In this document: in pieces, positions 24,254-35,680 of the stretch | How positions within the stretch are numbered: the stretch's first letter is position 1 | How the letters are laid out: each line of letters begins with the position of its first letter | Assembly: GCF_041435355.1 (NCBI RefSeq) | Contig: NZ_CP108442.1 | Coordinates: 4,030,001 to 4,094,000, forward strand | Source: Streptomyces sp. NBC_01276 | GTDB taxonomy: Bacteria; Actinomycetota; Actinomycetes; Streptomycetales; Streptomycetaceae | DNA length: 64,000 bases | Direction: 5' to 3' | Program-made: the position numbers and the translations under genes | The notes under the pieces: model-generated | Database searches by the model: none | Seen by the model: only the letters and a program-made list of their open reading frames with translations | Told to the model about the DNA's origin: nothing

Positions 24254-24658
24254 TCAGGCCCGGCCCATCGCCCGGTCCAGGGTGATCTCCAGGACGACCC
24301 GGTCGGGATTGGGCGAGGGCGTCCGCCCGTACCGCTCCGCGTAGCGCGCCACCGCTTCGGCGACCGACGCCTCGTCCGTACGGACCACCGCGCGCCCCTC
24401 CAGGGTGGCCCAGCGGCGGCCCTCCATCTGGCACACCGCCACCCGCGCCGCGCCGTCCGGCGCGGTCAGGACGTTGCGCACCTTCTTGCTGTGCTTGTTG
24501 CTGATCACCCGGGCCAGCCCCGCCTCGGGGTCGTACGTCACGCCCACCGGCACCACGTGCGGCGTGCCGTCGGGCCGCGGGGTGGTCAGGGTGCAGACGT
24601 GCCGCTCCCGCCAGAAGGCGAGGTATTCGGGCGTCGGATCGAATACGTCATGGGACAT
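24254..24658 (-). CDS. PPOX-class F420- or flavin-dependent oxidoreductase
   Basis: A 134-residue split-beta-barrel protein. Typical elements are RHVCTLTTPRPDGTPHVVPV, then VISNKHSKKVRNV, ARVAVCQMEGRRWATLEGRA and the C-terminal RVVLEITLDR. Size and sequence fit the pyridoxamine-phosphate-oxidase-like superfamily, in particular the actinobacterial F420-dependent group. The substrate is unknown. It starts at ATG 24658, so its upstream region abuts the clpB HAIR box at 24682. The two divergent genes may share regulation. Confidence 0.85.
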   Translation of the reverse strand: MSHDVFDPTPEYLAFWRERHVCTLTTPRPDGTPHVVPVGVTYDPEAGLARVISNKHSKKVRNVLTAPDGAARVAVCQMEGRRWATLEGRAVVRTDEASVAEAVARYAERYGRTPSPNPDRVVLEITLDRAMGRA

Positions 24659-24681
24659 GCGCCGAAGCGTACGTAACTCGC

Positions 24682-24702
24682 CTTGAGTGGAATAGACTCA
24701 AC
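24682..24702 (+). promoter_or_regulatory. HAIR operator of clpB
   Basis: CTTGAGT-N7-ACTCAAC matches the HspR box at 13 of 14 positions. It lies about 80 nt before clpB and 24 nt from the divergent PPOX gene. Confidence 0.92.
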
Positions 24703-24782
24703 TTTGCAGACGCTGAACGTGTCAGAGTTACGCAGTGCGGTGCACCGTGCACGGCACCCCCGCCGGAGAGGAGAGCCACCGA

Positions 24783-27368
<2,586 letters not shown>

Positions 27369-27385
27369 CCCGTCGGGCACGCCCG

Positions 27386-27457
27386 GTTTCCGCCCCCGTT
27401 TCCGCCCTGGTTTCCGCCCCGCTCTCCGCCCCGGTTCCGGCTCCGGTGTCCGCCCGG
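27386..27457. repeat. six tandem 12-bp units (GTTTCCGCCCCG type)
   Basis: Six consecutive 12-nt units (GTTTCCGCCCCC, GTTTCCGCCCTG, GTTTCCGCCCCG, CTCTCCGCCCCG, GTTCCGGCTCCG, GTGTCCGCCCGG) fill the gap after clpB. The reverse strand is a purine-rich array. It may act in termination or simply reflect slippage. Confidence 0.8.
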
Positions 27458-27538
27458 AGCGGATCGGGCGTGCGGGGGTGGACACGGGGTGGGACGGATG
27501 GGGGAGGATGGCTGTATCCGCACGAAGGGAAGTACACG

Positions 27539-28081
27539 GTGAGCATCGACCCGGCCTCGATTCCGAACTTCGGGGGTCAGCCCGAACCGCAGGCCACAGG
27601 ACCGGCGGGCCCCGTCGTCCCCGACCAGGATCTGGTCAAGCAGCTCCTGGAGCAGATGGAGCTCAAGTACGTCGTCGACGACGAGGGTGACCTCGCGGCG
27701 CCGTGGGAGGACTTCCGGACGTACTTCATGTTCCGCGGCGAAGGCGAGCAGCAGGTCTTCTCCGTCCGGACCTTCTACGACCGCCCGCACGCGATCGACG
27801 ACAAGCCGCAGCTGCTCGAATCGATCGACGACTGGAACCGTCGCACCCTGTGGCCCAAGGTCTACAGCCACACGCACGACGACGGCTCGGTCCGTCTGAT
27901 CGGTGAGGCGCAGATGCTGATCGGCACCGGCGTCAGCCTGGAGCACTTCGTGTCCTCCACGGTCAGCTGGGTCCGCGCGTCGATCGAGTTCGACAAGTGG
28001 CTCATCGAGCAGCTCGGCCTCGAAAAGGAGGTCGACTCCGCGGAGGGCGACGACAAGACCGAGGGCGACGAGGACAACTAG
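27539..28081 (+). CDS. YbjN-domain protein
   Basis: A 180-residue acidic cytosolic protein. GTG 27539 is chosen as start because GAAGGGAAG sits upstream and the upstream frame is Gly/Arg noise. The core LVKQLLEQMELKYVVDDEGD, YFMFRGEGEQQVFSVRTF, ESIDDWNRRTLWPKVYSH and LEHFVSSTVSWVRASIEFDK is typical of the actinobacterial YbjN family, with a type III secretion chaperone-like fold and unknown function. The C-terminus is a disordered acidic tail (EGDDKTEGDEDN). It stands downstream of clpB after a repeat array, so probably has its own promoter. Confidence 0.85.
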   Translation: MSIDPASIPNFGGQPEPQATGPAGPVVPDQDLVKQLLEQMELKYVVDDEGDLAAPWEDFRTYFMFRGEGEQQVFSVRTFYDRPHAIDDKPQLLESIDDWNRRTLWPKVYSHTHDDGSVRLIGEAQMLIGTGVSLEHFVSSTVSWVRASIEFDKWLIEQLGLEKEVDSAEGDDKTEGDEDN

Positions 28082-28094
28082 TCGCCGGCGGCCC

Positions 28095-29225
28095 TCACGG
28101 AGGTATCCGCGCCACCAGGAGCAGGTACACCCCGTAGCCGTACGAGAGCCCGGCCAGGCAGGCGGTCACCCCGACCGCCGTGCGCGGCCGGGCTCTCGCC
28201 ATGACGGCGGCCAGCGGCAGCAGCAGCGGGAACGCGGGCAGCAGGAACCGCGGCTTCGACTCGAAGAAGCCGGCCCCGCCGAAGGTGATCAGCAGCAGGG
28301 CCCCGGTGTACGCGAGCAGCGGCAGCGGAGCCCGTTCCAGGAGCAGGGCCGCCGCGAGCAGGCCCGCCGCGGCCAGGACGGCCACCGTCACCGTGGTGGC
28401 GAGCGGGGTGTGCCCGCCGGTCAGCACCTTCTCCACCGAGCCCATCGCCCCCGCGCCGAAGTCGAAGCGGGAGCCCCATTGCCGCTGGACGGCGAAGTAG
28501 CCGAACGGGTCGTGACGGCGCGCCCCGACCGCCAGGACGTACGCCGCCCAGCCCGCCGGCGCCAGCAGCCCGGCCGCCCACACCGCGGGCGCGCGCCGGT
28601 CCCGCAGCGCCAGCTCCCGTACGGCCGCCGCCGTCACGGCGGCGGCCACGGCGATCCCGGTGGGCCGGGTCAGTCCGGCCAGCACCGCCAGGGCCGCCGC
28701 CCACGCCCAGCGCCCGCGCAGCACGCAGTCCAGGGCCCAGGCGGCGAGGGCGGCCAGCAGTGCCTCGGTGTAGCCCAGGGTCAGCACCACGGAATGCGGC
28801 AGCACCGCCCACAGGCCGACGAGCAGCAGCCCGCCCCTGGGTGTTCCGAGGAGCCGCTCCCCGACCCGGAACACGCCCACGGCGGCCGCGGCGGCGGCCG
28901 TCCAGGACACGGCGAGCCCGGCGAGCGCGGTGCCGCCGGCGAGGCGCACCAGGGCGGGGTAGAGCGGGAAGAAGGCGTAGTCGCTCTGGATGGAGCCGGA
29001 GGCCCACATCTGGGTGCGGCCGTAGCCGTGGGCGGCGATCCCGAGGTACCAGACGGAGTCCCAGGAGGCGCCGAGCACCCGTACCGGGTCCCGGCCGGCC
29101 CACCAGGATCCGGCGGCCACCACCAGCAGCCCGGCTCCGCGTACGGCGGCGAACACGCCGAGCGCGACGAGGGCCGTCGGGGCCGTGCTCTCCCGTACCC
29201 GCGGCCGCAGGGCCACCAGCGTCAT
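28095..29225 (-). CDS. PIG-V-like polyprenyl-linked mannosyltransferase, membrane
   Basis: A 376-residue integral membrane protein with about nine to ten helices. Near the N-terminus it has the GT-C signature ASWDSVWYLGIAAHGYG followed by YAFFPLYPALVRLAGG, as in prokaryotic PIG-V-like mannosyltransferases. Catalysis would take place on the outer face of the membrane, using a lipid-linked sugar donor. The start at ATG 29225 gives a first helix soon after MTLVALRPRVRE; the frame upstream of it overlaps the DUF3224 gene. It is convergent with the YbjN gene and leaves only 13 nt between stops. Confidence 0.8.
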   Translation of the reverse strand: MTLVALRPRVRESTAPTALVALGVFAAVRGAGLLVVAAGSWWAGRDPVRVLGASWDSVWYLGIAAHGYGRTQMWASGSIQSDYAFFPLYPALVRLAGGTALAGLAVSWTAAAAAAVGVFRVGERLLGTPRGGLLLVGLWAVLPHSVVLTLGYTEALLAALAAWALDCVLRGRWAWAAALAVLAGLTRPTGIAVAAAVTAAAVRELALRDRRAPAVWAAGLLAPAGWAAYVLAVGARRHDPFGYFAVQRQWGSRFDFGAGAMGSVEKVLTGGHTPLATTVTVAVLAAAGLLAAALLLERAPLPLLAYTGALLLITFGGAGFFESKPRFLLPAFPLLLPLAAVMARARPRTAVGVTACLAGLSYGYGVYLLLVARIPP

Positions 29226-29268
29226 GTTCCGCCCGGCTTTCCCGTGCCCACGGCAGTACGCTCGTCCG

Positions 29269-29721
29269 ATGATGCGAACTGCGGGCACTTTCAAGGTCGT
29301 CAGTTTCACTCCGGCGTCGCTCGTACCGGAACCGGCGGTGGAGACCGCGCTTCCGGTCGGCGTCGCCACGCTGGAGAAACACTACGAGGGCGAGGGCCTC
29401 GAAGGCCGTTCGGCCACGCTCTTCACCGCGGCCTTCGACCAGGCTTCGGGCATCGGCACGTACGTCGCGATGGAGTCCTTCGAGGGCTCCCTCGAAGGCC
29501 GGGAGGGTGCCTTCAACTTCGTCCACTCGGCGACCACGGACGGCGGCCCGCACCGGGGCACCGACCACTTCCTGATCGTCCCGGGCAGCGGCACGGCCGC
29601 CCTCGCCGGTATCACCGGTTCGGGCGGCCTGCTCGTCGAGGAGGACGGCACCCACCGCGTCTGGTTCGAGTACCGGCTCCCGGGACTGCCCGGCGAGGCC
29701 CAGGCGCGGGGGCGCGGCTAG
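29269..29721 (+). CDS. DUF3224 domain protein
   Basis: A 150-residue cytosolic protein starting MMRTAGTFKVVSFTPASL at 29269. Motifs EKHYEGEGLEGRSATLFTAA, GTYVAMESFEGSLEGREGAF and GSGTAALAGITGSGGL match DUF3224 (a calycin-like beta-barrel), mostly of unknown function. The second ATG at 29272 is equally possible. Its stop overlaps by 4 nt the end of the convergent aminotransferase gene. It is divergent from the mannosyltransferase with only 43 nt between starts. Confidence 0.85.
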   Translation: MMRTAGTFKVVSFTPASLVPEPAVETALPVGVATLEKHYEGEGLEGRSATLFTAAFDQASGIGTYVAMESFEGSLEGREGAFNFVHSATTDGGPHRGTDHFLIVPGSGTAALAGITGSGGLLVEEDGTHRVWFEYRLPGLPGEAQARGRG

Positions 29722-30896
29722 AGCTGTCGCAGGCGGTTGACGGCCTCCTGGAGGACATCGGTCCGCTTGCAGAAGGCCCAGCGGACCTGGGTGGCGCCGG
29801 CGGACTTGTCGTCGTAGAAGACCTGGTTCGGGATGGCGACCACGCCGCAGCGGGCGGGGAGGGCGCGGCAGAAGGCGAGCCCGTCCTTCTCTCCGAGCGG
29901 TGAGACGTCGGTGGTGATGAAGTACGTGCCCTGCGGGCGGAAGACCTCGAACCCGGCGTCGGCGAGGCCGTCGGCGAGGAGGTCGCGCTTGGCGGCGAGG
30001 TCGGCGCGGAAGTCGTCGTAGTAGGAGTCGGGGAGGGCGAGGGCCTCGGCGACGGCGTACTGGAAGGGCCCCGAGGAGACGTACGTCAGGAACTGCTTCG
30101 CGGAGCGGACGGCCGAGACGAGGGCGGGCGGGGCGGTGATCCAGCCGACCTTCCAGCCCGTGAAGGAGAAGGTCTTGCCGGCCGAGGAAATGGTGACGGT
30201 GCGCTCGCGCATGCCGGGGAGCGAGGCCAGCGGGGTGTGGCCGCCCTCGAAGACCAGGTGCTCGTAGACCTCGTCCGTGACGACGAGGAGGTCCCGCTCG
30301 ACGGCGAGTTCGGCGATCGCGGCCAGTTCGGCGGGGGTGAGGACGGTGCCCGTCGGGTTGTGCGGGGTGTTCAGCAGGAGCAGCCGGGTGCGCGGGGTGA
30401 CGGCGTCGCGCAGGGCGTCCAGGTCGGGGCGGAAGTCCGGGGCGCGCAGGGTGAGCGGGACGCGGACGGCCCCGGCCATGGCGATGCAGGCGGCGTAGGA
30501 GTCGTAGAACGGTTCGAGGGCGATGACCTCGTCGCCGGGTTCCAGGAGGGCGAGGAGGGCGGCGGCGATGGCCTCGGTGGCTCCGGCGGTGACGAGCACC
30601 TCGGTGTCCGGGTCGTAGGCGAGTCCGTAGAAGCGCTGCTGGTGGGCGGTGATCGCCGCGCGGAGTTCGGGGACGCCCGGACCCGGCGGGTACTGGTTGC
30701 CGCGGCCGTCGCGGATCGCGCGGACGGCGGCCTCGGCGATCTCGGCGGGGCCGTCGGTGTCGGGGAACCCCTGGCCCAGGTTGATCGATCCCGTGGCGGC
30801 GGCCAGAGCCGACATCTCCGCGAAGATCGTCGTGCCGAAGGCGGCCAGCCGGCGGTTGAGGAACGGGCGGTTGCTGCTGCTCGCGGGTGCGCTCAT
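29718..30896 (-). CDS. PLP-dependent class I aminotransferase, DapC-like
   Basis: A 392-residue fold-type I aminotransferase. Key elements: NLGQGFPDTDGP (residues about 40-51), GNQYPPGPGVPELR, GATEAIAAALLAL, LLLLNTPHNPTG, TDEVYEHLVF with the PLP-ring Asp, and the Schiff-base lysine in SSAGKTFSFTGWKVGW. The sequence follows Mycobacterium tuberculosis DapC (Rv0858c) closely as I recall it, which makes N-succinyl-L,L-diaminopimelate for lysine and peptidoglycan synthesis; kynurenine or methionine aminotransferases are the alternatives. I prefer ATG 30896 (AGGATGGCGGCC before it) over ATG 30905. Confidence 0.85.
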   Translation of the reverse strand: MSAPASSSNRPFLNRRLAAFGTTIFAEMSALAAATGSINLGQGFPDTDGPAEIAEAAVRAIRDGRGNQYPPGPGVPELRAAITAHQQRFYGLAYDPDTEVLVTAGATEAIAAALLALLEPGDEVIALEPFYDSYAACIAMAGAVRVPLTLRAPDFRPDLDALRDAVTPRTRLLLLNTPHNPTGTVLTPAELAAIAELAVERDLLVVTDEVYEHLVFEGGHTPLASLPGMRERTVTISSAGKTFSFTGWKVGWITAPPALVSAVRSAKQFLTYVSSGPFQYAVAEALALPDSYYDDFRADLAAKRDLLADGLADAGFEVFRPQGTYFITTDVSPLGEKDGLAFCRALPARCGVVAIPNQVFYDDKSAGATQVRWAFCKRTDVLQEAVNRLRQL

Positions 30897-31033
30897 GGCC
30901 GCCATCCTGGGGGCAACCTCTGGAGTTGCTCAAGTGTGCTTTGGCCGGGTTGGCCTGCGGGCATCCCCCCTGCACACCGGGACGAGGGGATCCCGGGCCC
31001 CGGGGGACCGGGTGTCAGAGAGGGGGCGAGGAC

Positions 31034-31264
31034 ATGATCCTTTTCGCGCTGATCGTCGCGGCCGTGGTGGGCGGCGTCATCCTGATCAAGAAGTTCTTCG
31101 GGGGCGGCGGTTCCGGTGGTTCCGGCGGCTCCGGCAGCTGGTGGGCGGGCAGCGGCGGAGGCTCCTCCTGCGGTTCCTCCTCGTCGTGCGGCTCCTCGTC
31201 CTCCTGCGGTTCGTCGTCCTCGTGCGGATCGTCCTGCGGTGGCGGGGGGTGCGGGTCGAGCTGA
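31034..31264 (+). CDS. Cys/Ser-repeat single-pass membrane microprotein
   Basis: A 76-residue protein from ATG 31034 with GGGGGCGAG upstream. It begins with a membrane helix (MILFALIVAAVVGGVILIKK), then a flexible FGGGGSGGSGGSGSWWAG stretch, then a regular CGSSSS repeat with cysteines at about every sixth residue (CGSSSSCGSSSSCG), and ends CGGGGCGSS; seven cysteines in all. Such a tail could bind metal, be lipidated or form disulphides if outside. I know no family for it. Codon use and the strong start support a real gene, although the low complexity calls for care. Confidence 0.65.
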   Translation: MILFALIVAAVVGGVILIKKFFGGGGSGGSGGSGSWWAGSGGGSSCGSSSSCGSSSSCGSSSSCGSSCGGGGCGSS

Positions 31265-31591
31265 CACTGGGAGAGGCCTGCCGGGGCCGCGTGAACGGGC
31301 GCTCCTGCGGGGACAACTTCCCTGGTACGCCTTCTTGTTCGGGCCCGCGCTACGGCGTACGGGCGGCATGTTGTTGAACACGTGAACCGAGTAGCCCCCG
31401 GGGGGATGTAAACCCCGTCAAGTTGGGTAAAAACGCTGTGAGTGCCGTGCCTTTCATGATTCCCTCGGTTGAGTAGACCAGTCCTCGGACCTCCCTGGAC
31501 TTCCTGTGGACCCGTGCCGGTGTTCCCCCACCCGTTGACTACCGCTGGCGGGCCCCGGCCCATCTCCCTCGCGCGTTTGCGGAGCCGACTC
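31265..31591. other. 327-nt intergenic region
   Basis: The left part is GC-rich with no feature. From about 31365 to 31460 it is less GC-rich (GTTGTTGAACACGTGAACCG, then GGGGGGATGTAAACCCCG and GTTGGGTAAAAACGC), the likely promoter zone for the DUF2617/spermidine synthase-like genes. I see no riboswitch or RNA gene. Confidence 0.4.
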
Positions 31592-32110
31592 ATGCTCACG
31601 ACCCTCCAGACCACGTATACCGACACGCGTGCCGCCGATCTCGCCTGGGCCCTGGGACGGGAGCGGCTGCCCGCCCTGGCCGTACTGAACCTCCGGCTCG
31701 CGGACGCGAAAGTGGAGTTGCGCCTGCTCGGGGCCTCACACCAGGTGCTCCTGGAGGAGGGTGAGGTGCTCTGTTCGGAGACGGTCGCCTGCATGCCCGG
31801 CAGCAGTACGCCGCTGCCGCTCGGCGTGGCCAAGCGGGTGGGTGACTGGGAGTACGAGTTCGCCGCGCGCGTGGAGACCCTCTCGCGCGGCTCCTTCGCG
31901 GGGCGGGCCCAGGAGCTGCTCGCGCTGGTCGCGGACCACCCGAACGGCCTAGCGGGCACCTTCCCGGGCGATCCGCACGCGTTCACCGCCCTGCTGGCCC
32001 AGCGCCACGAGGGCCAGGTGCGCTGGCGGACCTGGCACGCGTACCCGCAGGAGGGCCAGCTGGTGGCCACCCGGACCCGGGTCGGCATGCGCACGGGAGT
32101 GACCGTCTAG
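31592..32110 (+). CDS. DUF2617 family protein
   Basis: A 172-residue protein from ATG 31592 behind GGAGCCGACTC. The core LTTLQTTYTDTRAADLAWAL, VLNLRLADAKVELRLLGASH, SETVACMP and HAFTALLAQR plus RWRTWHAYPQEGQLV match DUF2617, an actinobacterial family of unknown function. It lies directly upstream of the membrane spermidine synthase-like gene, a pairing I recall from other Streptomyces. That hints at a shared, undefined role, perhaps in polyamine-like metabolism. Confidence 0.85.
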   Translation: MLTTLQTTYTDTRAADLAWALGRERLPALAVLNLRLADAKVELRLLGASHQVLLEEGEVLCSETVACMPGSSTPLPLGVAKRVGDWEYEFAARVETLSRGSFAGRAQELLALVADHPNGLAGTFPGDPHAFTALLAQRHEGQVRWRTWHAYPQEGQLVATRTRVGMRTGVTV

Positions 32111-32237
32111 GGCGCGGGGGTTGCGCGCCGATTGCCCGCCGATTGGCCGCCGATTACGCCAACTGGCCTTATCCGTACGACAGTTGCACCCATGTGGGTG
32201 ACAGGGTGCGGCTGGGTGGTGACGTACGGTTCGCTGC

Positions 32238-33878
32238 ATGATCGACCGTTCCGCCCCGCGCGGGGTGCTCCCGGCGCCGGAGCCGCGGGGCGTGCAGCCC
32301 GTCCCGGCCGCCCTGCCCGTACGCCCCCGGACCGGCCGACTCCTCGTCCTGGCCACCGTGTTCGTGTGCGCCGCCTGCGGGCTCGTGTACGAACTGGAGC
32401 TGCTCGCCCTCGGCTCGTACCTCATCGGGGATTCCGTCACCCAGGCGTCGGTGGTGCTGTCCGTCATGGTCTTCGCCATGGGTGTCGGCTCGCTGCTCGC
32501 CAAACGGCTCCGCGGCCGGCCCGCCTTCGGCTTCGGCGCCATCGAGGCCGCGCTCGCCCTGCTCGGCGGCTTCTCCGCGATGGCGCTGTACGCGAGCTTC
32601 GCCTGGCTGGGGGAGCCGCGGCCGGCCCTCGTCGCCTTCTCCTTCGCCATCGGGGTGCTCATCGGCGCGGAGATCCCGCTGCTGATGGTCCTCATCCAGC
32701 GCGTCCGCAGACAGGACGCCGGCGGGGCCGTCGCCGACCTCTTCGCCGCCGACTACGTGGGCGCCCTCGTCGGCGGGCTCGCCTTCCCCTTCCTGCTGCT
32801 CCCGATGGTCGGGCAGCTCACCGGTGCCCTGCTCACCGGCACCGTCAACGCGGTCGCCGGCGGCGGGCTCGTCCTGTGGCTGTTCCGCCGCGACCTCAGC
32901 CGCCGCTGCCGCTGGCTGCTGATCGCCGCCAACGCGACCGTCCTGGCCGTCCTCGCCTCCGCGACCCTGCTCGCCGACGACTTCGAACGGGTCGCCCGCA
33001 CCGCCGTCTACGGCGGGGAGGTCCGCGTCGCCGTGCAGACCGGAGTGCAGGAACTGGTGCTGACCGGCCCGGCCACCGGCTCACCGCGCTCCCTCGACCT
33101 CTACCTCGACGGCCGGCTCCGGGTCTCCGGCTACGACGAGTACCGCTACCACGAGGCCCTCGTCCACCCCGCCATGACCGGTCCGCACGCCCGCGTGCTG
33201 GTCCTCGGCGGGGGCGACGGGCTCGCCGCCCGCGAGGTGCTGCGCTACCGCGACGTCGCCTCCGTCACCGTCGTCGAGCTCGACCCCGGCGTGGTCCGGC
33301 TCGCCCGCACCGACCCCATGCTCTCCGCGCTCAACGCCAAGGCCTACGAGGACCCCCGGCTCGGCGTCGTCACGCAGGACGCCTTCCGCTGGCTGCGGGG
33401 GCCGGCCGCCCGCGACCGCTTCGACGTCATCGTCTCCGACCTCCCCGACCCGGGCATCACCCCGAGCACGAAGCTGTACTCGCAGGAGTTCTACGGGCTG
33501 GCCGCGCGCGCCCTGAACCCCGGCGGGCGGCTCGCCGTCCACGCCGGGCCCCTGACCACCCGGCCGCGCACCTACTGGACCGTCGACTCCACCCTCCGGG
33601 CGGCCGGGCTGTTCACCACCCCCTACAGCGCGGGCGGCCGCCTCACCGGCTTCGCCGCCGGCCCCGACCGCACCGCCGGGGCCGCGGGCTCGCCCCCGCA
33701 GGACTGGGGCTTCGTACTCGCCGCCCGCGAGCGCGTCCCCGAGCTGCGGGTCGACCGCGACACGCCCGCCCTGCGCGCCGTGTCCACCCGGGCCCTGCGG
33801 GACTCCGCCCGGGACGCGGCCCGGACCCGGCTGACCGGGCTCCCGCCCTCGACGCTCCCGCACCCGCGCTACTCCTGA
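32238..33878 (+). CDS. membrane-fused spermidine synthase-like protein
   Basis: A 546-residue protein. Residues about 35-240 carry seven to eight membrane helices ([20 protein letters not shown] first). Residues about 255-500 are a spermidine-synthase-like Rossmann domain: [59 protein letters not shown] and [15 protein letters not shown]. These retain the dcSAM-binding and the Asp of the amine pocket (SDLPDP). Actinobacterial members of this fusion type are common, and their amine acceptor is unknown. A disordered Arg/Ala/Pro tail ends the protein. Confidence 0.88.
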   Translation: MIDRSAPRGVLPAPEPRGVQPVPAALPVRPRTGRLLVLATVFVCAACGLVYELELLALGSYLIGDSVTQASVVLSVMVFAMGVGSLLAKRLRGRPAFGFGAIEAALALLGGFSAMALYASFAWLGEPRPALVAFSFAIGVLIGAEIPLLMVLIQRVRRQDAGGAVADLFAADYVGALVGGLAFPFLLLPMVGQLTGALLTGTVNAVAGGGLVLWLFRRDLSRRCRWLLIAANATVLAVLASATLLADDFERVARTAVYGGEVRVAVQTGVQELVLTGPATGSPRSLDLYLDGRLRVSGYDEYRYHEALVHPAMTGPHARVLVLGGGDGLAAREVLRYRDVASVTVVELDPGVVRLARTDPMLSALNAKAYEDPRLGVVTQDAFRWLRGPAARDRFDVIVSDLPDPGITPSTKLYSQEFYGLAARALNPGGRLAVHAGPLTTRPRTYWTVDSTLRAAGLFTTPYSAGGRLTGFAAGPDRTAGAAGSPPQDWGFVLAARERVPELRVDRDTPALRAVSTRALRDSARDAARTRLTGLPPSTLPHPRYS

Positions 33879-33948
33879 TCCCGGCCCGCCGGGCCCGGGA
33901 CTGTCGTGTCCGTGTGCACCGACGGGTCACGTCGGTAGGCTCGACCAC

Positions 33949-34851
33949 ATGGAGCATCAGGTGTTCGTTCCGGTACCGGCAGACGATCTCCGCGCCCTGC
34001 TGCGCGATCCCGCCCGGGTGGCCCGCTGCGTCCCCGGGCTCCAGCAGGACGCCGACACGGCGGCCGGGCCGCTCGCGGGGCGGCTCAGAGTACGGGTCGG
34101 CGGGAGCACGGTGACCTACCGGGGGGCGCTGTCCCTCACCGAGCCGGAGCCCGGCCGCTTCGCCGCCGGGGGCGAGGGCGCCGAGGTGCGCGGGAACGGC
34201 ACCGTCAAGCTCGCCCTCGGGCTGCGGCTGATCCCGCACGAGGGCGGTACCCGGCTGGAGTTCACCGCGGAGGCGACCGTCGACGGACGCGCCGCCGCCT
34301 TCGAACCCGAGGCCACCGTCACCGCCGCCCGCAGGCTGCTCGACCGGCTCGCCGGGAACCTCGCCGCGGCCGCCGGACCCGAACGCGACGCCCGGCCGCA
34401 GCCGCAGGACCCGGTGGCGGAGGCGGAAGAGGCGGCGGAGGCGAACGGAGTGGACGAGGGCGCGGGGGACGGTGAGGAAGGGGAGGCCGGGCCCGGGGTC
34501 AGCGCGTCCGTGTTCGAGACCGAGGTGCCGCCCCCTTCCCTGGACCCCTTCGCGGAAGCCGACTTCACCGAGGCGGCCGGAGCCGCCGGGGCGCCCGAGC
34601 CCGCCGGCGCCGCCTCGGGTGCTTCGGGCGGCGCCGCCCGCCCCCCGGCCGAGGCGGCCCACGCCCGCCGCACGATGATCGGCCGCAGCGCCGAGGAGGT
34701 CGATCACGCGCCCCCGCGCGGCCGTTACGCCCCCGTACCCGCCCCCTCCACCGTCGGCGCGGGAGCCGGCATGCGCTGGATCGCACCTGCGGCGGCCCTG
34801 GCCCTGGCCTCGGCCGTCGTCGTCGGAAGGGTATTGCGCCGCCGCCGCTGA
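33949..34851 (+). CDS. SRPBCC (CoxG-like) protein with C-terminal membrane anchor
   Basis: A 300-residue protein. The first about 140 residues form an SRPBCC/CoxG-type lipid or ligand pocket (FVPVPADDLRALLRDPARVA, CVPGLQQD, VTYRGALSLTEPEPGRF). A long disordered acidic/Ala-Pro segment follows. A single membrane helix sits near the end (WIAPAAALALASAVVVGRVL) with an RRRR tail, so the domain should face the cytoplasm as a tail-anchored protein. CoxG relatives recruit CO-dehydrogenase-type hydroxylases to the membrane, but no cox genes are near, so the partner is unknown. Confidence 0.8.
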   Translation: MEHQVFVPVPADDLRALLRDPARVARCVPGLQQDADTAAGPLAGRLRVRVGGSTVTYRGALSLTEPEPGRFAAGGEGAEVRGNGTVKLALGLRLIPHEGGTRLEFTAEATVDGRAAAFEPEATVTAARRLLDRLAGNLAAAAGPERDARPQPQDPVAEAEEAAEANGVDEGAGDGEEGEAGPGVSASVFETEVPPPSLDPFAEADFTEAAGAAGAPEPAGAASGASGGAARPPAEAAHARRTMIGRSAEEVDHAPPRGRYAPVPAPSTVGAGAGMRWIAPAAALALASAVVVGRVLRRRR

Positions 34852-34870
34852 CGGGCCGTAAGGTCGCCGT

Positions 34871-35659
34871 ATGAGTACGCGACTGAGCGCCGGCGGCGCC
34901 GACATCACCATCGACCGGGAGAACGGCTGCCGGATCAGCAGTCTGCGCATCGACGGCACCGAGCTGCTGCGCCAGGGCCCGCACTTCGGGTCCTTCCCCA
35001 TGGTCCCCTGGTGCGGCCGGACGGCGGACGGGCGGTTCCACGACGGGGCGACCGTCCACCGGCTGCCCCTGAACCACCCCCCGCACGCCATCCACGGCTT
35101 CGGCCGCGACGCCTCCTGGAAGCCCGCCGGGGTGAGCGCGACCCGGGCCGCCTTCGTCTACGACCTCACGGACCCGTGGCCGTACGCGGGCCGGGTGACC
35201 CAGATCTTCGAGCTCACCGAGGACGCGCTGACGCTCACCATGGGCGTGGAGACGTACGAGGACTCCTTCCCGGCGCAGGCGGGCTGGCACCCCTGGTTCC
35301 ACCGCGTCCTGACGCCCGGCGGGCCCGAGGCGCAGATCGCCTTCGACCCGGCCTGGCAGGAGGAGCGCGGCGAGGACCACATCCCGACCGGCCGCCGCAC
35401 CGCCCCGAAGCCGGGCCCCTGGGACGACTGCTTCGGCATGCCCGAGGGGGTCGACGTCACCCTCACCTGGCCCGGTCAGCTGGAGCTGAGGGTCACCAGC
35501 CGGGCCGAATGGGTGGTGGTCTACGACGAGCAGCCCGAGGCCATCTGCGTCGAGCCCCAGTCCGGACCGCCGAACGGCCTGAACACCCTCCCGCAGCTGG
35601 TCACCCCCGTCGACCCGCTGGAGATCTCCAGCACCTGGACCTGGCGGCGGCTCCCGTAG
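34871..35659 (+). CDS. aldose 1-epimerase family protein
   Basis: A 262-residue galactose-mutarotase-fold enzyme. Features: CRISSLRIDGTELLR, MVPWCGRTADGRF (the family's MxPWxGR), a His in PHAIHGFGRDASW, the second His in GWHPWFHRV and a late catalytic Glu in AICVEPQSGPPNGLN. It should interconvert anomers of hexoses or hexose phosphates. It lies 19 nt downstream of the SRPBCC gene and 21 nt before pyrE, so the three could be cotranscribed. Confidence 0.9.
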   Translation: MSTRLSAGGADITIDRENGCRISSLRIDGTELLRQGPHFGSFPMVPWCGRTADGRFHDGATVHRLPLNHPPHAIHGFGRDASWKPAGVSATRAAFVYDLTDPWPYAGRVTQIFELTEDALTLTMGVETYEDSFPAQAGWHPWFHRVLTPGGPEAQIAFDPAWQEERGEDHIPTGRRTAPKPGPWDDCFGMPEGVDVTLTWPGQLELRVTSRAEWVVVYDEQPEAICVEPQSGPPNGLNTLPQLVTPVDPLEISSTWTWRRLP

Positions 35660-35680
35660 GGCGCAATTAAGCTCGGGGGC

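Noticed and set aside
31373..31392. second parS site (contains CACGTGAA)
   Set aside because: Only the inner 8 nt match; the flanks differ from GTTTCACGTGAAAC, so ParB binding is unlikely.
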